This document shows, piece after piece, positions 8,477 to 16,788 of a stretch of 64,000 nucleotides of DNA. The notes beneath the pieces were generated by a model. It had not been told where the DNA came from and searched no databases. It saw only the letters and a program-made list of their open reading frames with translations. Position 1 is the stretch's first letter. Each line of letters opens with the position of its first letter. The stretch covers positions 679,061 to 743,060 of the forward strand of contig NZ_JAIZEO010000002.1 of the NCBI RefSeq assembly GCF_024189315.1, in the 5' to 3' direction. This stretch comes from Halobacillus sp. A5 (GTDB taxonomy: Bacteria; Bacillota; Bacilli; Bacillales; Halobacillaceae). The position numbers and the translations under genes were made by a program.

Positions 8477-9079
8477 ATGAAAAATGTTATTATAATTCTT
8501 ATTTTATCCACAGTGTGTTTCACCACCCTTACATTTAAAGTAACGGAAGAAAAGGCAGACGGAGCCGAATATCAAGTAATTCCGGATGAAGCCATTCGGC
8601 TGCGAATCCTTGCAGATAACAACGATCCAGAAGCGCAGCAGCTAAAGCGTCAGGTACGCGATGAAGTGAATGCAGAAATTACGAAATGGGTGGAGTCTTT
8701 AACAACTATTGAAGCGGCACGGAGCCTGATTCAAGAACGGATAGATGAAATCGATAAGATCGTAGCTGAAACGGTTCAGTCAGCAGGGGCAGAGCAGTCC
8801 TATACCGTTGATTACGACACTCAGGTTACGTTCCCAACAAAGCTGTACGGTTCCTACGTATATCCTGCTGGAGAGTATGAAGCTATCTTAATCACTCTGG
8901 GCGAAGGGGATGGAGACAACTGGTGGTGCGTATTGTTTCCGCCTCTATGCTTTCTTGACTTTTCCAACGGGACAAGCGTAGATGAAGATGAACAGGAAAA
9001 GAAACAAGCAGCTGAGGAAGAAGAGGAACAGGAAGTGGAATTCTTCCTTGTGAAAATTTGGAACAAGTTCATATCCTAG
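8477..9079 (+). CDS. spoIIR: Stage II sporulation protein R
   Basis: A 200-residue secreted forespore protein. In B. subtilis it is made under sigma-F and triggers SpoIIGA processing of pro-sigma-E across the septum. A signal-like hydrophobic segment covers residues 3-20, followed by the family core (IRLRILADNNDPEAQQLKRQ, then YGSYVYPAGEYEAILITLGEGDGDNWWCVLFPPLCF). The C-terminus carries an acidic E-rich stretch (about 165-190). AGGGAGGG precedes ATG 8477. prfA-prmC-spoIIR order is conserved in Bacillus. Confidence 0.94.
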   Translation: MKNVIIILILSTVCFTTLTFKVTEEKADGAEYQVIPDEAIRLRILADNNDPEAQQLKRQVRDEVNAEITKWVESLTTIEAARSLIQERIDEIDKIVAETVQSAGAEQSYTVDYDTQVTFPTKLYGSYVYPAGEYEAILITLGEGDGDNWWCVLFPPLCFLDFSNGTSVDEDEQEKKQAAEEEEEQEVEFFLVKIWNKFIS

Positions 9080-9085
9080 CATAAC

Positions 9086-9129
9086 AGGCACTCACCTTTC
9101 ATAGAGTGGTAGAAGAAAGGTGGGTGCCT
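9086..9129 (+). promoter_or_regulatory. 15-bp hairpin that buries the ribosome binding site of the next gene
   Basis: 9086-9100 (AGGCACTCACCTTTC) pairs over its full length, with one G-T wobble, with 9115-9129 (GAAAGGTGGGTGCCT). The 3' arm contains the Shine-Dalgarno sequence AAAGGTGG of the gene starting at 9134. No T run follows, so it is unlikely to be an ordinary + strand terminator. Confidence 0.7.
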
Positions 9130-9133
9130 ATGT

Positions 9134-9451
9134 ATGTATATTGAACGCATTCGAGCTGGTGAGGAAAGCCAGTATGCTATTAAAAGAGAACGTACTGAAA
9201 TTGGCCGGTTTATTTTAAGCGAGCAGGGTAATGGTGTAAAAAGGTTAAGAAACCTTCAAGTGGACGGAAATGTTTCCAAAGCCGCCATTCTCTACGTATT
9301 TGAACTGATCCAGCAATACGTGGAACAGGAAAATATCCCGGAAATACAAGTGAAGAGTCATTCGAAAGAACTCGACACGCTGCTGCATCATCAACGTTTT
9401 CAGCTGAAAGATAAAAAAGAGCAGCTGTGGACGTATTACGTTAACTGTTGA
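9134..9451 (+). CDS. Hypothetical protein, 105 residues (position of B. subtilis ywlB)
   Basis: Not firmly recognised. The protein MYIERIRAGEES...KAAILYVFELIQQYVEQENIPEIQVKS reads like a short N-acetyltransferase-like (GNAT) fragment, but the acetyl-CoA loop is not visible. It occupies the slot between spoIIR and tsaC where B. subtilis has ywlA/ywlB. The upstream ATG at 9130 is in another frame and stops at once; ATG 9134 has AAAGGTGG upstream, which lies inside a strong hairpin. Confidence 0.6.
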   Translation: MYIERIRAGEESQYAIKRERTEIGRFILSEQGNGVKRLRNLQVDGNVSKAAILYVFELIQQYVEQENIPEIQVKSHSKELDTLLHHQRFQLKDKKEQLWTYYVNC

Positions 9452-9571
9452 TAACTAGCAAAGTTATTCACAATTAGTGTTAATTTAGTGGATAACTTGT
9501 GGATATATAAAATGTCAGCGAACGAAGAAAGTGAGTCCAGCTTATGGATATGTGTATAAAGCTGTGGGTAA
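9446..9571. promoter_or_regulatory. Cluster of DnaA-box-like 9-mers upstream of tsaC
   Basis: Against TTATNCACA, exact matches occur at 9464-9472 (TTATTCACA, + strand) and 9551-9559 (TGTGTATAA, i.e. TTATACACA on the - strand). One-mismatch sites lie at 9446-9454, 9487-9495, 9498-9506 and 9563-9571, all on the - strand. Six sites in 126 bp between two genes is dense. From memory, B. subtilis has a DnaA-box cluster upstream of the orthologous ywlC, one of several chromosomal clusters that bind DnaA. Confidence 0.65.
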
Positions 9572-9669
9572 GTTGAGGATATCCTGTGAGTAGTGTCTGA
9601 ATTTGCGAATCCGCCCCTCATTCTTCATAATAGAGAGTACAAAAGTGTGGATTAAAGGAGTATTCAGGC

Positions 9670-10713
9670 ATGACAATGGAAACGAAAATATGGCCGCAAG
9701 CGACGGCAGGCAGGGAACAGAATCAAGTTATTAAAGAAGCAGCGGCGCTGTTGAGAGATCAACAGGTCGTTGCTTTTCCTACGGAAACGGTATATGGACT
9801 AGGGGCGGACGCGACGAGTGAAGAAGCTGTTCAGCGAATATTCGAAGCAAAAGGCAGACCTGCCGATAATCCGCTCATTGTACATGTAGGAGAGCGTTCC
9901 CAGGTGGAGGAGCTCGTGACCCACATTCCAGAGGTGGCGAAGCAGCTGATGGACAAGTTTTGGCCGGGGCCGTTGACGCTTGTACTTCCAAGTAATCATC
10001 AGGCCGCCCGCAATGTCACTGCTGGTTTGAACACCGTGGCGATTCGAATGCCTGATGATCCGATTGCTCTGGCTCTTTTAAAAGAATCGGGACTGCCGCT
10101 GGCCGCGCCCAGTGCCAATCGGTCAGGCCGTCCGAGCCCTACGGAGGCAGATCACGTCTATCAGGACTTGCAGGGGCGGATCGCCGGAATTGTGGATGGC
10201 GGACCGACAGGGATCGGGGTAGAATCGACCGTTGTTGACTGCGCGGCGGAGATTCCGATCATCCTCCGTCCGGGTGGTGTTACGAAAGAGGATATAGAGC
10301 CGCTTGTACCTGATGTTATTATTGACCCGGCCTTAGCTGATCAACCCGGCGAACAGCCTAAATCACCCGGCATGAAGTATACTCACTATGCGCCGGAAGC
10401 ACCGCTTTGGCTCATTGAAGGAGACGATGTGTTTTTTCGTGAGCAGCTCGAGTCCATGAAGGAAGAAGGGCAGCGGGTTGCTGTCATCGCCAGCCAGGAG
10501 CTGGCCGGTCAGCTGAACCATGAGCCGGTGACGGTATGTGGATCACGTGCCCAGTTAACCGAAGTGGCTGGTGGATTATACCGAGCGCTGAGACATTACA
10601 AAAAATCGGAGGCTGAGGTCATCTTATGTGAATCCTTCCCGGAATACGGTGTAGGTGCCGCAATAATGAACCGCCTGCGTAAAGCTGCCACTCAGAAAAT
10701 CAAACAGTACTAA
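9670..10713 (+). CDS. tsaC: Threonylcarbamoyl-AMP synthase (Sua5/YwlC)
   Basis: 347 residues, the long Sua5 form. The N-terminal YrdC domain (residues 15-210) has PTETVYGLGADA, KGRPADNPL and APSANRSGRPSPT, and makes threonylcarbamoyl-AMP for the t6A37 modification of ANN-decoding tRNAs. A linker with SPGMKYTHYAP leads to the C-terminal Sua5 Rossmann-like domain. ATG 9670 follows AAAGGAG. In B. subtilis this is ywlC. Confidence 0.94.
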   Translation: MTMETKIWPQATAGREQNQVIKEAAALLRDQQVVAFPTETVYGLGADATSEEAVQRIFEAKGRPADNPLIVHVGERSQVEELVTHIPEVAKQLMDKFWPGPLTLVLPSNHQAARNVTAGLNTVAIRMPDDPIALALLKESGLPLAAPSANRSGRPSPTEADHVYQDLQGRIAGIVDGGPTGIGVESTVVDCAAEIPIILRPGGVTKEDIEPLVPDVIIDPALADQPGEQPKSPGMKYTHYAPEAPLWLIEGDDVFFREQLESMKEEGQRVAVIASQELAGQLNHEPVTVCGSRAQLTEVAGGLYRALRHYKKSEAEVILCESFPEYGVGAAIMNRLRKAATQKIKQY

Positions 10714-10719
10714 TCATAT

Positions 10720-10772
10720 GCCCCCGCTCGCTCGCATACTTTACAGTAGCATGTCCGAGGAGGGGGCTTTTT
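10720..10772 (+). terminator. tsaC terminator hairpin overlapping the mntP ribosome binding site
   Basis: GCCCCC at 10720-10725 pairs with GGGGGC at 10762-10767, extended by CTCG/CGAG, and is followed by TTTTT. The 3' arm is also the AGGAGGGGG Shine-Dalgarno sequence of mntP (GTG 10774). Confidence 0.65.
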
Positions 10773-10773
10773 C

Positions 10774-11316
10774 GTGGAATTAGAAAATATGACATCTATC
10801 ATTTTATTATCGATCGCGTTAGGTATGGATGCTTTCTCGATCTCATTAGGAATGGGTATGCAGTCCGTACGCTTGAAATACGTTGGAATTGCGGGTCTGC
10901 TCGTTGGACTTCTACATATGGTCATGCCCGGTCTCGGCATGCTGCTTGGAAAATGGCTGTTCGTCAACGTCAGCGAGTGGGCATCGCTTGCCGGAGGATT
11001 ATTACTATTAACGCTTGGGGCTTATACGGTTTTTGCATCCTTCGCAGAAACACATTCCCCTGCGCACTCGATGGCTGGATTTGGATTGTGGGTCTTTGCC
11101 TTCAGCGTCAGTATCGACAGCTTCCCCGTAGGCTTCAGTCTCGGCTTAAATAATATGAACACCATCGTCTCCATTATCAGTTTTGGAGTAATGAGTACAG
11201 GTTTAACGTGGATCGGATTCCTCGTCGGCCGCAGAGCCACAAGCTATATAGGCGCTTACAGTGAAATCTTCGGAGGCAGTATTTTGTGCGCCCTCGGACT
11301 CTATACCATATTCTAA
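10774..11316 (+). CDS. mntP: Manganese efflux pump MntP
   Basis: 180-residue, six-helix membrane protein of the MntP/YebN family that exports Mn2+. Two DUF204-type repeats are visible: ALGMDAFSISLGMGM near 15-29 and SVSIDSFPVGFSLGL near 111-125, each with the conserved aspartate. Start is GTG 10774, 8 nt after AGGAGGGGG. Same place as B. subtilis ywlD. The ribosome binding site lies in the 3' arm of the upstream terminator stem. Confidence 0.92.
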   Translation: MELENMTSIILLSIALGMDAFSISLGMGMQSVRLKYVGIAGLLVGLLHMVMPGLGMLLGKWLFVNVSEWASLAGGLLLLTLGAYTVFASFAETHSPAHSMAGFGLWVFAFSVSIDSFPVGFSLGLNNMNTIVSIISFGVMSTGLTWIGFLVGRRATSYIGAYSEIFGGSILCALGLYTIF

Positions 11317-11369
11317 TAGAGTGACGTGTGTTAAAATGGGAAAAGATGATGTGAAGGGGGAGGGTCACC

Positions 11370-11981
11370 ATGAACGTACTATTTATTTGTACAGGCAATA
11401 CCTGCCGCAGCCCAATGGCAGAAGCTATAATGAAATCAAAAGACGAAGAAGCAAGTGTTAAATCTGCAGGAATCTTCGCCGGTTTGAACCAGCCTGTGGG
11501 GGCAAACACCCATGAAGTTCTGGCTGAGATCGGTTTAAGCTTTGATAATACATCAACCCCGGTAACGCAGGAGCTCCTTGAGTGGTCAGACATCGTTCTC
11601 TGCATGACGGAGAGTCATAAACAGACGTTAGCCCTGCAGTACCCAGATCTCCAGCATAAATTTTTTACTTTAAAAGAATACGTCCTGATTGATGAAGATC
11701 AATGGAGACATTTAACCGACCTGTACGCTCAATTTGAAGAAAAGAGGGCGTGGGTGCTCAGCCAGGCGGATGAGAATTTAAATGAAGTGGAGCTGGAGCA
11801 GTTTTTATTAAAAGAGTTAGATGAAGAGATTAAAGCCATTCAGCAGGCTGAGCAGGAGCTTCCAAATTTAAATATCATCGATCCTTACGGGCAGAGTGTC
11901 CAGGTGTATCGAGAAACAAGAGATGAACTAGAGAAAACCATTGAAGGATTAGTAGATAAACTTAAATATGAAAAGGAGTAG
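11370..11981 (+). CDS. ywlE: Low-molecular-weight phosphatase, probable protein-arginine phosphatase YwlE, extended
   Basis: The active-site loop CTGNTCRS is at residues 7-14 and the general-acid segment DPYGQS near 168. Thr11, which in B. subtilis YwlE selects phosphoarginine over phosphotyrosine, is present. At 203 residues it is about 50 longer than B. subtilis YwlE. The extra part lies between about 90 and 160 and is rich in E, Q and L (FEEKRAWVLSQADENLNEVE and following), suggesting an inserted helical pair. GGGGGAGGG precedes ATG 11370. It would counteract McsB arginine kinase. Confidence 0.88.
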   Translation: MNVLFICTGNTCRSPMAEAIMKSKDEEASVKSAGIFAGLNQPVGANTHEVLAEIGLSFDNTSTPVTQELLEWSDIVLCMTESHKQTLALQYPDLQHKFFTLKEYVLIDEDQWRHLTDLYAQFEEKRAWVLSQADENLNEVELEQFLLKELDEEIKAIQQAEQELPNLNIIDPYGQSVQVYRETRDELEKTIEGLVDKLKYEKE

Positions 11982-12177
11982 CTCTCCAGCGTAAAGTCCT
12001 GTTCATAGCACTTGGATAGGACCTCCTCATCTACCTCAGCACCCCTACCCATTTAATAGGAAGAAAAGCCTCTCATTAAAACGTTTACACTCCCTTATTT
12101 GGATTGACAGAGAACGGTATTCCTGTCACTATAAAATTGACGAATTGAATATTGGATAGAGGAGAGTGGCTGACAGC

Positions 12178-12618
12178 ATGAAAGTCATTATTGCTTCTGA
12201 TCATGGCGGAGTTAATCTGCGTCGTGAAGCAGCTGATGTTTTAGAGGAATTAGGGATTGAATATGTGGATCTGGGATGCGATTGTGAAGGATCTGTCGAT
12301 TACCCTGATTATGCCCTCCCTGCAGCCGAACGTGTAGCCGGCGGGGAATTTGATAAAGGCATTTTAATTTGCGGGACAGGCATTGGTATGTCGGTCTCGG
12401 CAAATAAAGTAAAAGGCATTCGTGCAGCACTCGTTCATGACCTTTTTACGGCAAAGGTGACACGCGAACACAACGACTCTAATATGCTCTGCATGGGAGA
12501 GCGTGTGATCGGACCCGGACTCGCCCGGGAAATAGTGAAAACGTGGATACAATCTGAGTTTGAAGCAGGAAGACACAAAAACCGTATAAATAAGATTGCC
12601 GAATACGAGAATAAGTAA
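12178..12618 (+). CDS. rpiB: Ribose-5-phosphate isomerase B
   Basis: 146 residues from ATG 12178, the start that gives the conserved MKVIIASDHGG. Catalyses ribulose-5-phosphate/ribose-5-phosphate interconversion. The catalytic cysteine is in ILICGTGIGMSVSANKVKG and a conserved histidine follows in REHNDSNMLCMG. AGAGGAG lies 13 nt upstream, rather far; the in-frame GTG at 12166 is only 1 nt from it. Same order as B. subtilis ywlE-ywlF-ywlG-glyA. Confidence 0.92.
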   Translation: MKVIIASDHGGVNLRREAADVLEELGIEYVDLGCDCEGSVDYPDYALPAAERVAGGEFDKGILICGTGIGMSVSANKVKGIRAALVHDLFTAKVTREHNDSNMLCMGERVIGPGLAREIVKTWIQSEFEAGRHKNRINKIAEYENK

Positions 12619-12690
12619 TAGAATGGTTAGATAAGTGAAGAAGTCCACAAGTCTACTCGTTTAGCTGTATAAAAAAAGGAGATGGCCCAC

Positions 12691-13236
12691 ATGGCAGATA
12701 TCAAGGCGATTCAGCAGGATGCAGCAAATGTGGCACGCCAGCTGCTTGAGACCGGTCATATGAGAGACGGGTTGTTTGTCGTTGGCTGCTCCACCAGTGA
12801 AGTAGCAGGTGAAAGCATAGGAACATCAGGAAGTGAAGCGATCGCCGAAGTGTTGTTTGAAGAATGGCGCAAATTCTCCAGACAGTCAGGCGCTGATCTT
12901 GCCTTTCAATGCTGTGAGCATTTAAACCGATCGCTCGTGGTAGAAAGGGAAGTGCAGAAGAAATACGGCTGTACCGAGGTGGCAGCTGTTCCTGTGTCCC
13001 ACGCCGGAGGTTCGATGGCCTCATATGCCTTTAAACACATGGACGACCCTGTGCTCGTAGAATCAGTTCAGGCGCAGGGTGGAGTCGACATTGGAGATAC
13101 ACTGATCGGGATGCATTTAAAACGCGTCGCCGTACCGCTTCGCATTGATCAAAAGTCAATCGGCTACGCTCACGTCTCGGCTGCTCGAACACGCCCGCCG
13201 CTCGTTGGAGGCCCACGAGCTGTTTATGAACGATAA
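12691..13236 (+). CDS. ywlG: UPF0340 (DUF436) family protein YwlG
   Basis: 181 residues from ATG 12691, which sits 9 nt after AAAGGAG; another ATG at 12682 touches the Shine-Dalgarno sequence and is less likely. Conserved family segments include GCSTSEVAGESIGTSGS near 32-48 and the cysteine motif FQCCEHLNRS. Function unknown in this family. It always lies between rpiB and glyA in Bacillus. Confidence 0.9.
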   Translation: MADIKAIQQDAANVARQLLETGHMRDGLFVVGCSTSEVAGESIGTSGSEAIAEVLFEEWRKFSRQSGADLAFQCCEHLNRSLVVEREVQKKYGCTEVAAVPVSHAGGSMASYAFKHMDDPVLVESVQAQGGVDIGDTLIGMHLKRVAVPLRIDQKSIGYAHVSAARTRPPLVGGPRAVYER

Positions 13237-13269
13237 CAATAGGAATCGGAGAGAGGGGAATTTTTACAA

Positions 13270-14526
13270 ATGGAACATGTAAAACATTCAGATGAAGAAT
13301 TGTATAATGCGGTAATGGATGAAAAGAATCGTCAGCAGGACAATATCGAACTGATAGCCTCAGAGAACTTCGTATCAGAAGCAGTAATGGAAGCGATGGG
13401 TTCTGTATTAACGAATAAATACGCAGAAGGCTATCCAGGCCGCCGTTATTATGGTGGTTGTGAACACGTCGACGTTGCAGAAAACTTAGCGAGAGACCGC
13501 GCGAAAGAACTCTTTGGCGCCGAACATGCTAACGTACAGCCGCACTCAGGTGCCCAGGCCAACATGGCTGTGTACTTTACTGTGCTGGAGCCGGGCGACA
13601 CGGTGCTCGGAATGAATCTTAGCCACGGCGGACACCTGACTCACGGAAGCCCGGTGAATTTCAGTGGAACGCTTTACAATTTTGTAGAGTACGGTGTAGA
13701 TGAAAAGGACGAGCGTATCGATTATGATGCTGTAATGGAAAAAGCAAAAGAAGTGAAGCCGAAGATGATTGTCGCCGGTGCAAGTGCGTATCCGCGTGAA
13801 ATCGACTTCGCGAAATTCAGGGAAATTGCTGATGAAGTAGATGCCTATCTAATGGTTGATATGGCCCATATCGCCGGCTTGATAGCCTCTGGACTTCACC
13901 CGAACCCGGTGCCTCATTCGCATTTTGTGACAACGACAACTCACAAAACATTGCGCGGCCCACGCGGCGGAATGATTTTCTGCGAAGAGAAGTTCGCGAA
14001 GAAAATTGACAAGACCGTATTCCCCGGCATGCAGGGCGGACCGCTTATGCATATTATCGCAGCTAAAGCCGTTTCCTTTAAAGAAGCGCTTCAGCCGAGC
14101 TTTAAGCAGTACTCCCGTCAAATCATTAAAAATGCGAAGCAGCTCGGTGAAACATTAGTAGAAAATGGCGTCCGTATCGTCTCAGGCGGAACCGACAACC
14201 ACCTGCTTCTGCTTGATCTCCGTGAAGTCGGCTTAACAGGTAAAGTCGCTGAAAAAGCGCTGGATGCCGTCGGAATTACGACGAATAAAAACACAATTCC
14301 GTTTGATCCAGAAGGACCATTTACAACAAGCGGAATCCGGATCGGTACAGCTGCCGTAACGAGCCGTGGCTTCAAAGAAGACGAAATGAAAGAAATCGGC
14401 GAACTAATCGCCTTCACCCTTAAGAATCACGACAACGACGAGAAGCTCAAGGAAGCAGCCGAACGCGTAAGCGACCTGACATCCCGCTTCCCACTCTACC
14501 AATCACTCATGCCAAGCACGCCATAA
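13270..14526 (+). CDS. glyA: Serine hydroxymethyltransferase
   Basis: 418-residue PLP enzyme that converts serine and tetrahydrofolate to glycine and methylene-[17 protein letters not shown] near 25-38, the PLP-lysine motif [20 protein letters not shown] ([15 protein letters not shown], about 219-233) and YPGRRYYGG are all seen. GAGAGGGG precedes ATG 13270. The length is normal for the family. Confidence 0.96.
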   Translation: MEHVKHSDEELYNAVMDEKNRQQDNIELIASENFVSEAVMEAMGSVLTNKYAEGYPGRRYYGGCEHVDVAENLARDRAKELFGAEHANVQPHSGAQANMAVYFTVLEPGDTVLGMNLSHGGHLTHGSPVNFSGTLYNFVEYGVDEKDERIDYDAVMEKAKEVKPKMIVAGASAYPREIDFAKFREIADEVDAYLMVDMAHIAGLIASGLHPNPVPHSHFVTTTTHKTLRGPRGGMIFCEEKFAKKIDKTVFPGMQGGPLMHIIAAKAVSFKEALQPSFKQYSRQIIKNAKQLGETLVENGVRIVSGGTDNHLLLLDLREVGLTGKVAEKALDAVGITTNKNTIPFDPEGPFTTSGIRIGTAAVTSRGFKEDEMKEIGELIAFTLKNHDNDEKLKEAAERVSDLTSRFPLYQSLMPSTP

Positions 14527-14534
14527 TAAACCAA

Positions 14535-14580
14535 AAAAGTCTATCTGCCGAAGAAGCAGATAGACTTTTTTTCTTTTTTC
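14535..14580 (+). terminator. Rho-independent terminator after glyA
   Basis: AAGTCTATCTGC pairs with GCAGATAGACTT around a GAA-rich loop, followed by a T-rich run that continues directly into the REP-like cluster. Confidence 0.9.
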
Positions 14581-14584
14581 TCTG

Positions 14585-14681
14585 TGTACCGGGTACAGAG
14601 AAGAGAGGAAGGTGTACCGGGTACAGGAGATAAATTGTGTGGTACCCGGTACACGGAAGAGAAAAAAGTGTACCCGGTACC
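14585..14681. repeat. REP-like cluster, four cores (locus 2)
   Basis: Cores GTACCGGGTAC or its complement occur at about 14586, 14614, 14642 and 14670, spaced 28 bp apart. The centre base reads G, G, C, C, so two direct copies face two inverted copies. The cluster begins right after the TTTTTTCTCTG tract of the glyA terminator and ends 100 bp before upp. Confidence 0.9.
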
Positions 14682-14779
14682 AAAAATCCCCTCTGCTTAT
14701 TCAACACATCATCTCTTGCTCTCGGCAATTTTTTTCTGTACAATTATCGGGATGCAAACTATTAAAAGGAGTGACTGAC

Positions 14780-15412
14780 ATGGGAAAAGTATATGTTTTG
14801 GACCATCCATTAATTCAACACAAGTTAACGTACATACGGAAGAATGAGACAGGCACGAAGGATTTCCGCCAGCTCGTCGATGAAGTAGCTGCCCTGATGG
14901 CTTTTGAAATCACACGCGACCTGCCGCTTGAAGAAGTTGAAATTGATACACCTGTAGTCTCAAACGCCAAAGCCCAGGTGCTTACAGGTAAGAAAATTGG
15001 TCTGATTCCTATTCTCCGCGCAGGACTAGGCATGGTAGATGGAATTATTAAGCTTATTCCAGCTGCGAAAGTCGGTCACGTCGGACTTTACCGCGACCCT
15101 GAAACACTGCAGCCCGTTGAATATTACGTCAAGCTTCCGAGCGATATCGAAGAACGCGAACTGATTGTCATCGATCCTATGCTGGCCACCGGCGGATCGG
15201 CCAATGAAGCCATCGATTCTATTAAAAAACGCGGAGCCCGCCAAATCCGCCTCATGTGTCTTGTAGCTGCACCCGAGGGCGTAGAAGCAGTACAGAAGGC
15301 CCACCCGGATGTGGACATTTATCTGGCTGCCATGGATGACCGCCTCAATGAAAAAGGCTACATCGAGCCAGGCCTCGGCGATGCCGGCGACCGCCTGTTC
15401 GGCACGAAGTAA
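14780..15412 (+). CDS. upp: Uracil phosphoribosyltransferase
   Basis: 210 residues. Forms UMP from uracil and PRPP. The PRPP-binding loop is [16 protein letters not shown] (about 129-144) and the uracil-binding C-terminal segment is [21 protein letters not shown] 14780 follows AAAGGAG. An in-frame extension back to 14612 runs through REP-like DNA and is not the start. Confidence 0.96.
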   Translation: MGKVYVLDHPLIQHKLTYIRKNETGTKDFRQLVDEVAALMAFEITRDLPLEEVEIDTPVVSNAKAQVLTGKKIGLIPILRAGLGMVDGIIKLIPAAKVGHVGLYRDPETLQPVEYYVKLPSDIEERELIVIDPMLATGGSANEAIDSIKKRGARQIRLMCLVAAPEGVEAVQKAHPDVDIYLAAMDDRLNEKGYIEPGLGDAGDRLFGTK

Positions 15413-15420
15413 GGCAGCCC

Positions 15421-16560
15421 ATGATTAAAGTAATGACCATTTTCGGTACTAGACCGGAAGCGATCAAGATGGCGCCTCTTGTATTGGAATTGAAAAAAAG
15501 GTCAGAGCAATTTGAGCCCATCGTCACAGTGACCGCTCAGCATAGACAGATGCTTGATCAAGTGTTGAACATTTTCAGCATTGAACCCGATTACGATTTA
15601 AACATTATGAAGGATCGCCAAACGCTGTCCCAGGTCACCACACGAGCGCTCGAGGGGCTGGACGGCGTAATGAAAGAAACCAAACCGGATATCGTACTCG
15701 TTCACGGCGATACGACGACGACCTTTGCCGCTTCGCTCGCCGCCTACTACAATCAAATTCCGGTAGGCCACGTCGAAGCGGGGCTGAGGACGTGGAACAA
15801 GTATTCACCCTACCCGGAAGAAATGAACCGACAGCTCACAGGGGTTATGGCTGACCTGCACTTTGCGCCCACCAACAAGTCGCGCGATAATCTTTTGGCT
15901 GAAAATAAACGAGCGGAGCATATTTTTGTGACGGGGAATACAGCGATTGATGCACTAAAGACAACCGTTGATGAGAACTACAAATCAGACGTATTGAATT
16001 CCATCGGCGAGAAGCGTCTCGTCCTTATGACCGCCCACCGCCGTGAAAATCTTGGACGCAATATGCAGCAGATGTTCCGTGCGATCAAACGGCTCGTTGA
16101 GGAGCATGAGAATGTAGAAGTTGTTTATCCTGTGCATTTAAACCCTGCCGTGCGTGAAGCAGCGGACGAAATCCTCGGGAATGATCACCGGATTAAGCTG
16201 ATCGACCCCCTTGATGTAATTGATTTTCATAACTTTGCCGCCCGCGCTCATCTCATTTTAACCGATTCCGGCGGTGTGCAGGAAGAGGCGCCTTCACTTG
16301 GCGTTCCTGTACTCGTCCTTCGGGATACGACAGAGCGGCCTGAAGGCATTGAAGCCGGCACGCTGAAGCTTGCCGGGACAGACGAAGACCACATCTTTCA
16401 TCTCGCGGACGAGCTGCTGTCTGATGATGAGAAGCATGCAGCAATGGCGAAAGCCTCCAACCCTTATGGCGACGGAAAAGCCTCTCCACGTATTGCCGAA
16501 GCCATCCGTTATTTCTTTGGGGAGCGTGCAGATAAGCCGGATCCATTTAAAACAGAATGA
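15421..16560 (+). CDS. mnaA: UDP-N-acetylglucosamine 2-epimerase (non-hydrolysing)
   Basis: 379 residues. Interconverts UDP-GlcNAc and UDP-ManNAc, the donor for teichoic acid linkage units. The N-terminus MIKVMTIFGTRPEAIKM, VHGDTTTTFAAS, HVEAGLRT and LTDSGGVQEEAPSLG-like (TDSGGVQEEAPSLGVP) are family signatures. It starts 8 bp after upp with only a weak AAGG upstream, so it is probably translated by coupling. Confidence 0.94.
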   Translation: MIKVMTIFGTRPEAIKMAPLVLELKKRSEQFEPIVTVTAQHRQMLDQVLNIFSIEPDYDLNIMKDRQTLSQVTTRALEGLDGVMKETKPDIVLVHGDTTTTFAASLAAYYNQIPVGHVEAGLRTWNKYSPYPEEMNRQLTGVMADLHFAPTNKSRDNLLAENKRAEHIFVTGNTAIDALKTTVDENYKSDVLNSIGEKRLVLMTAHRRENLGRNMQQMFRAIKRLVEEHENVEVVYPVHLNPAVREAADEILGNDHRIKLIDPLDVIDFHNFAARAHLILTDSGGVQEEAPSLGVPVLVLRDTTERPEGIEAGTLKLAGTDEDHIFHLADELLSDDEKHAAMAKASNPYGDGKASPRIAEAIRYFFGERADKPDPFKTE

Positions 16561-16561
16561 A

Positions 16562-16602
16562 AAGTCAGCCTCTTTTAATAAAGAGAGGCTGGCTTTTTTT
16601 AA
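16562..16602 (+). terminator. Rho-independent terminator after mnaA
   Basis: AGTCAGCCTCTTT pairs with AAGAGAGGCTGGCT (one wobble) around AATA, followed by a run of seven T. Confidence 0.9.
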
Positions 16603-16609
16603 CGGGAAA

Positions 16610-16740
16610 TGCCATAAATCTTACTGAATCGCCCACAAACTCTAATAATAAACCATAAATCTTTCTAAATGCCCATAAAATAAAAATTCCACCCATAAAC
16701 ACCACAACTCCGCCCACAAACCTCCTGCACTCCGCATAAC
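16610..16740. repeat. 20-21 bp period array of (G)CCCATAA-like motifs, 7 units
   Basis: Variants of GCCCATAA (GCCATAA, GCCCACAA, ACCATAA, ACCCATAA, GCATAA) occur at 16612, 16631, 16652, 16671, 16691, 16712 and about 16733, giving spacings of 19-21 bp. The rest of each unit is not conserved. It fills the gap between the mnaA terminator and the protease gene. The same motif and period recur at 45871. Confidence 0.75.
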
Positions 16741-16788
16741 TCACCTGGGAACAACGCAAACTATCGGTAAAAAGGAGTTCAACTCATC

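Noticed and set aside
10716..10773. Mn2+ (yybP-ykoY) riboswitch before mntP
   Set aside because: The gap is only 60 nt and contains a single hairpin; the riboswitch is longer with conserved loops that are not present.
12104..12135. Sigma-A promoter before rpiB (TTGACA...TATAAA)
   Set aside because: The two boxes are 20 bp apart, too far for a normal promoter.
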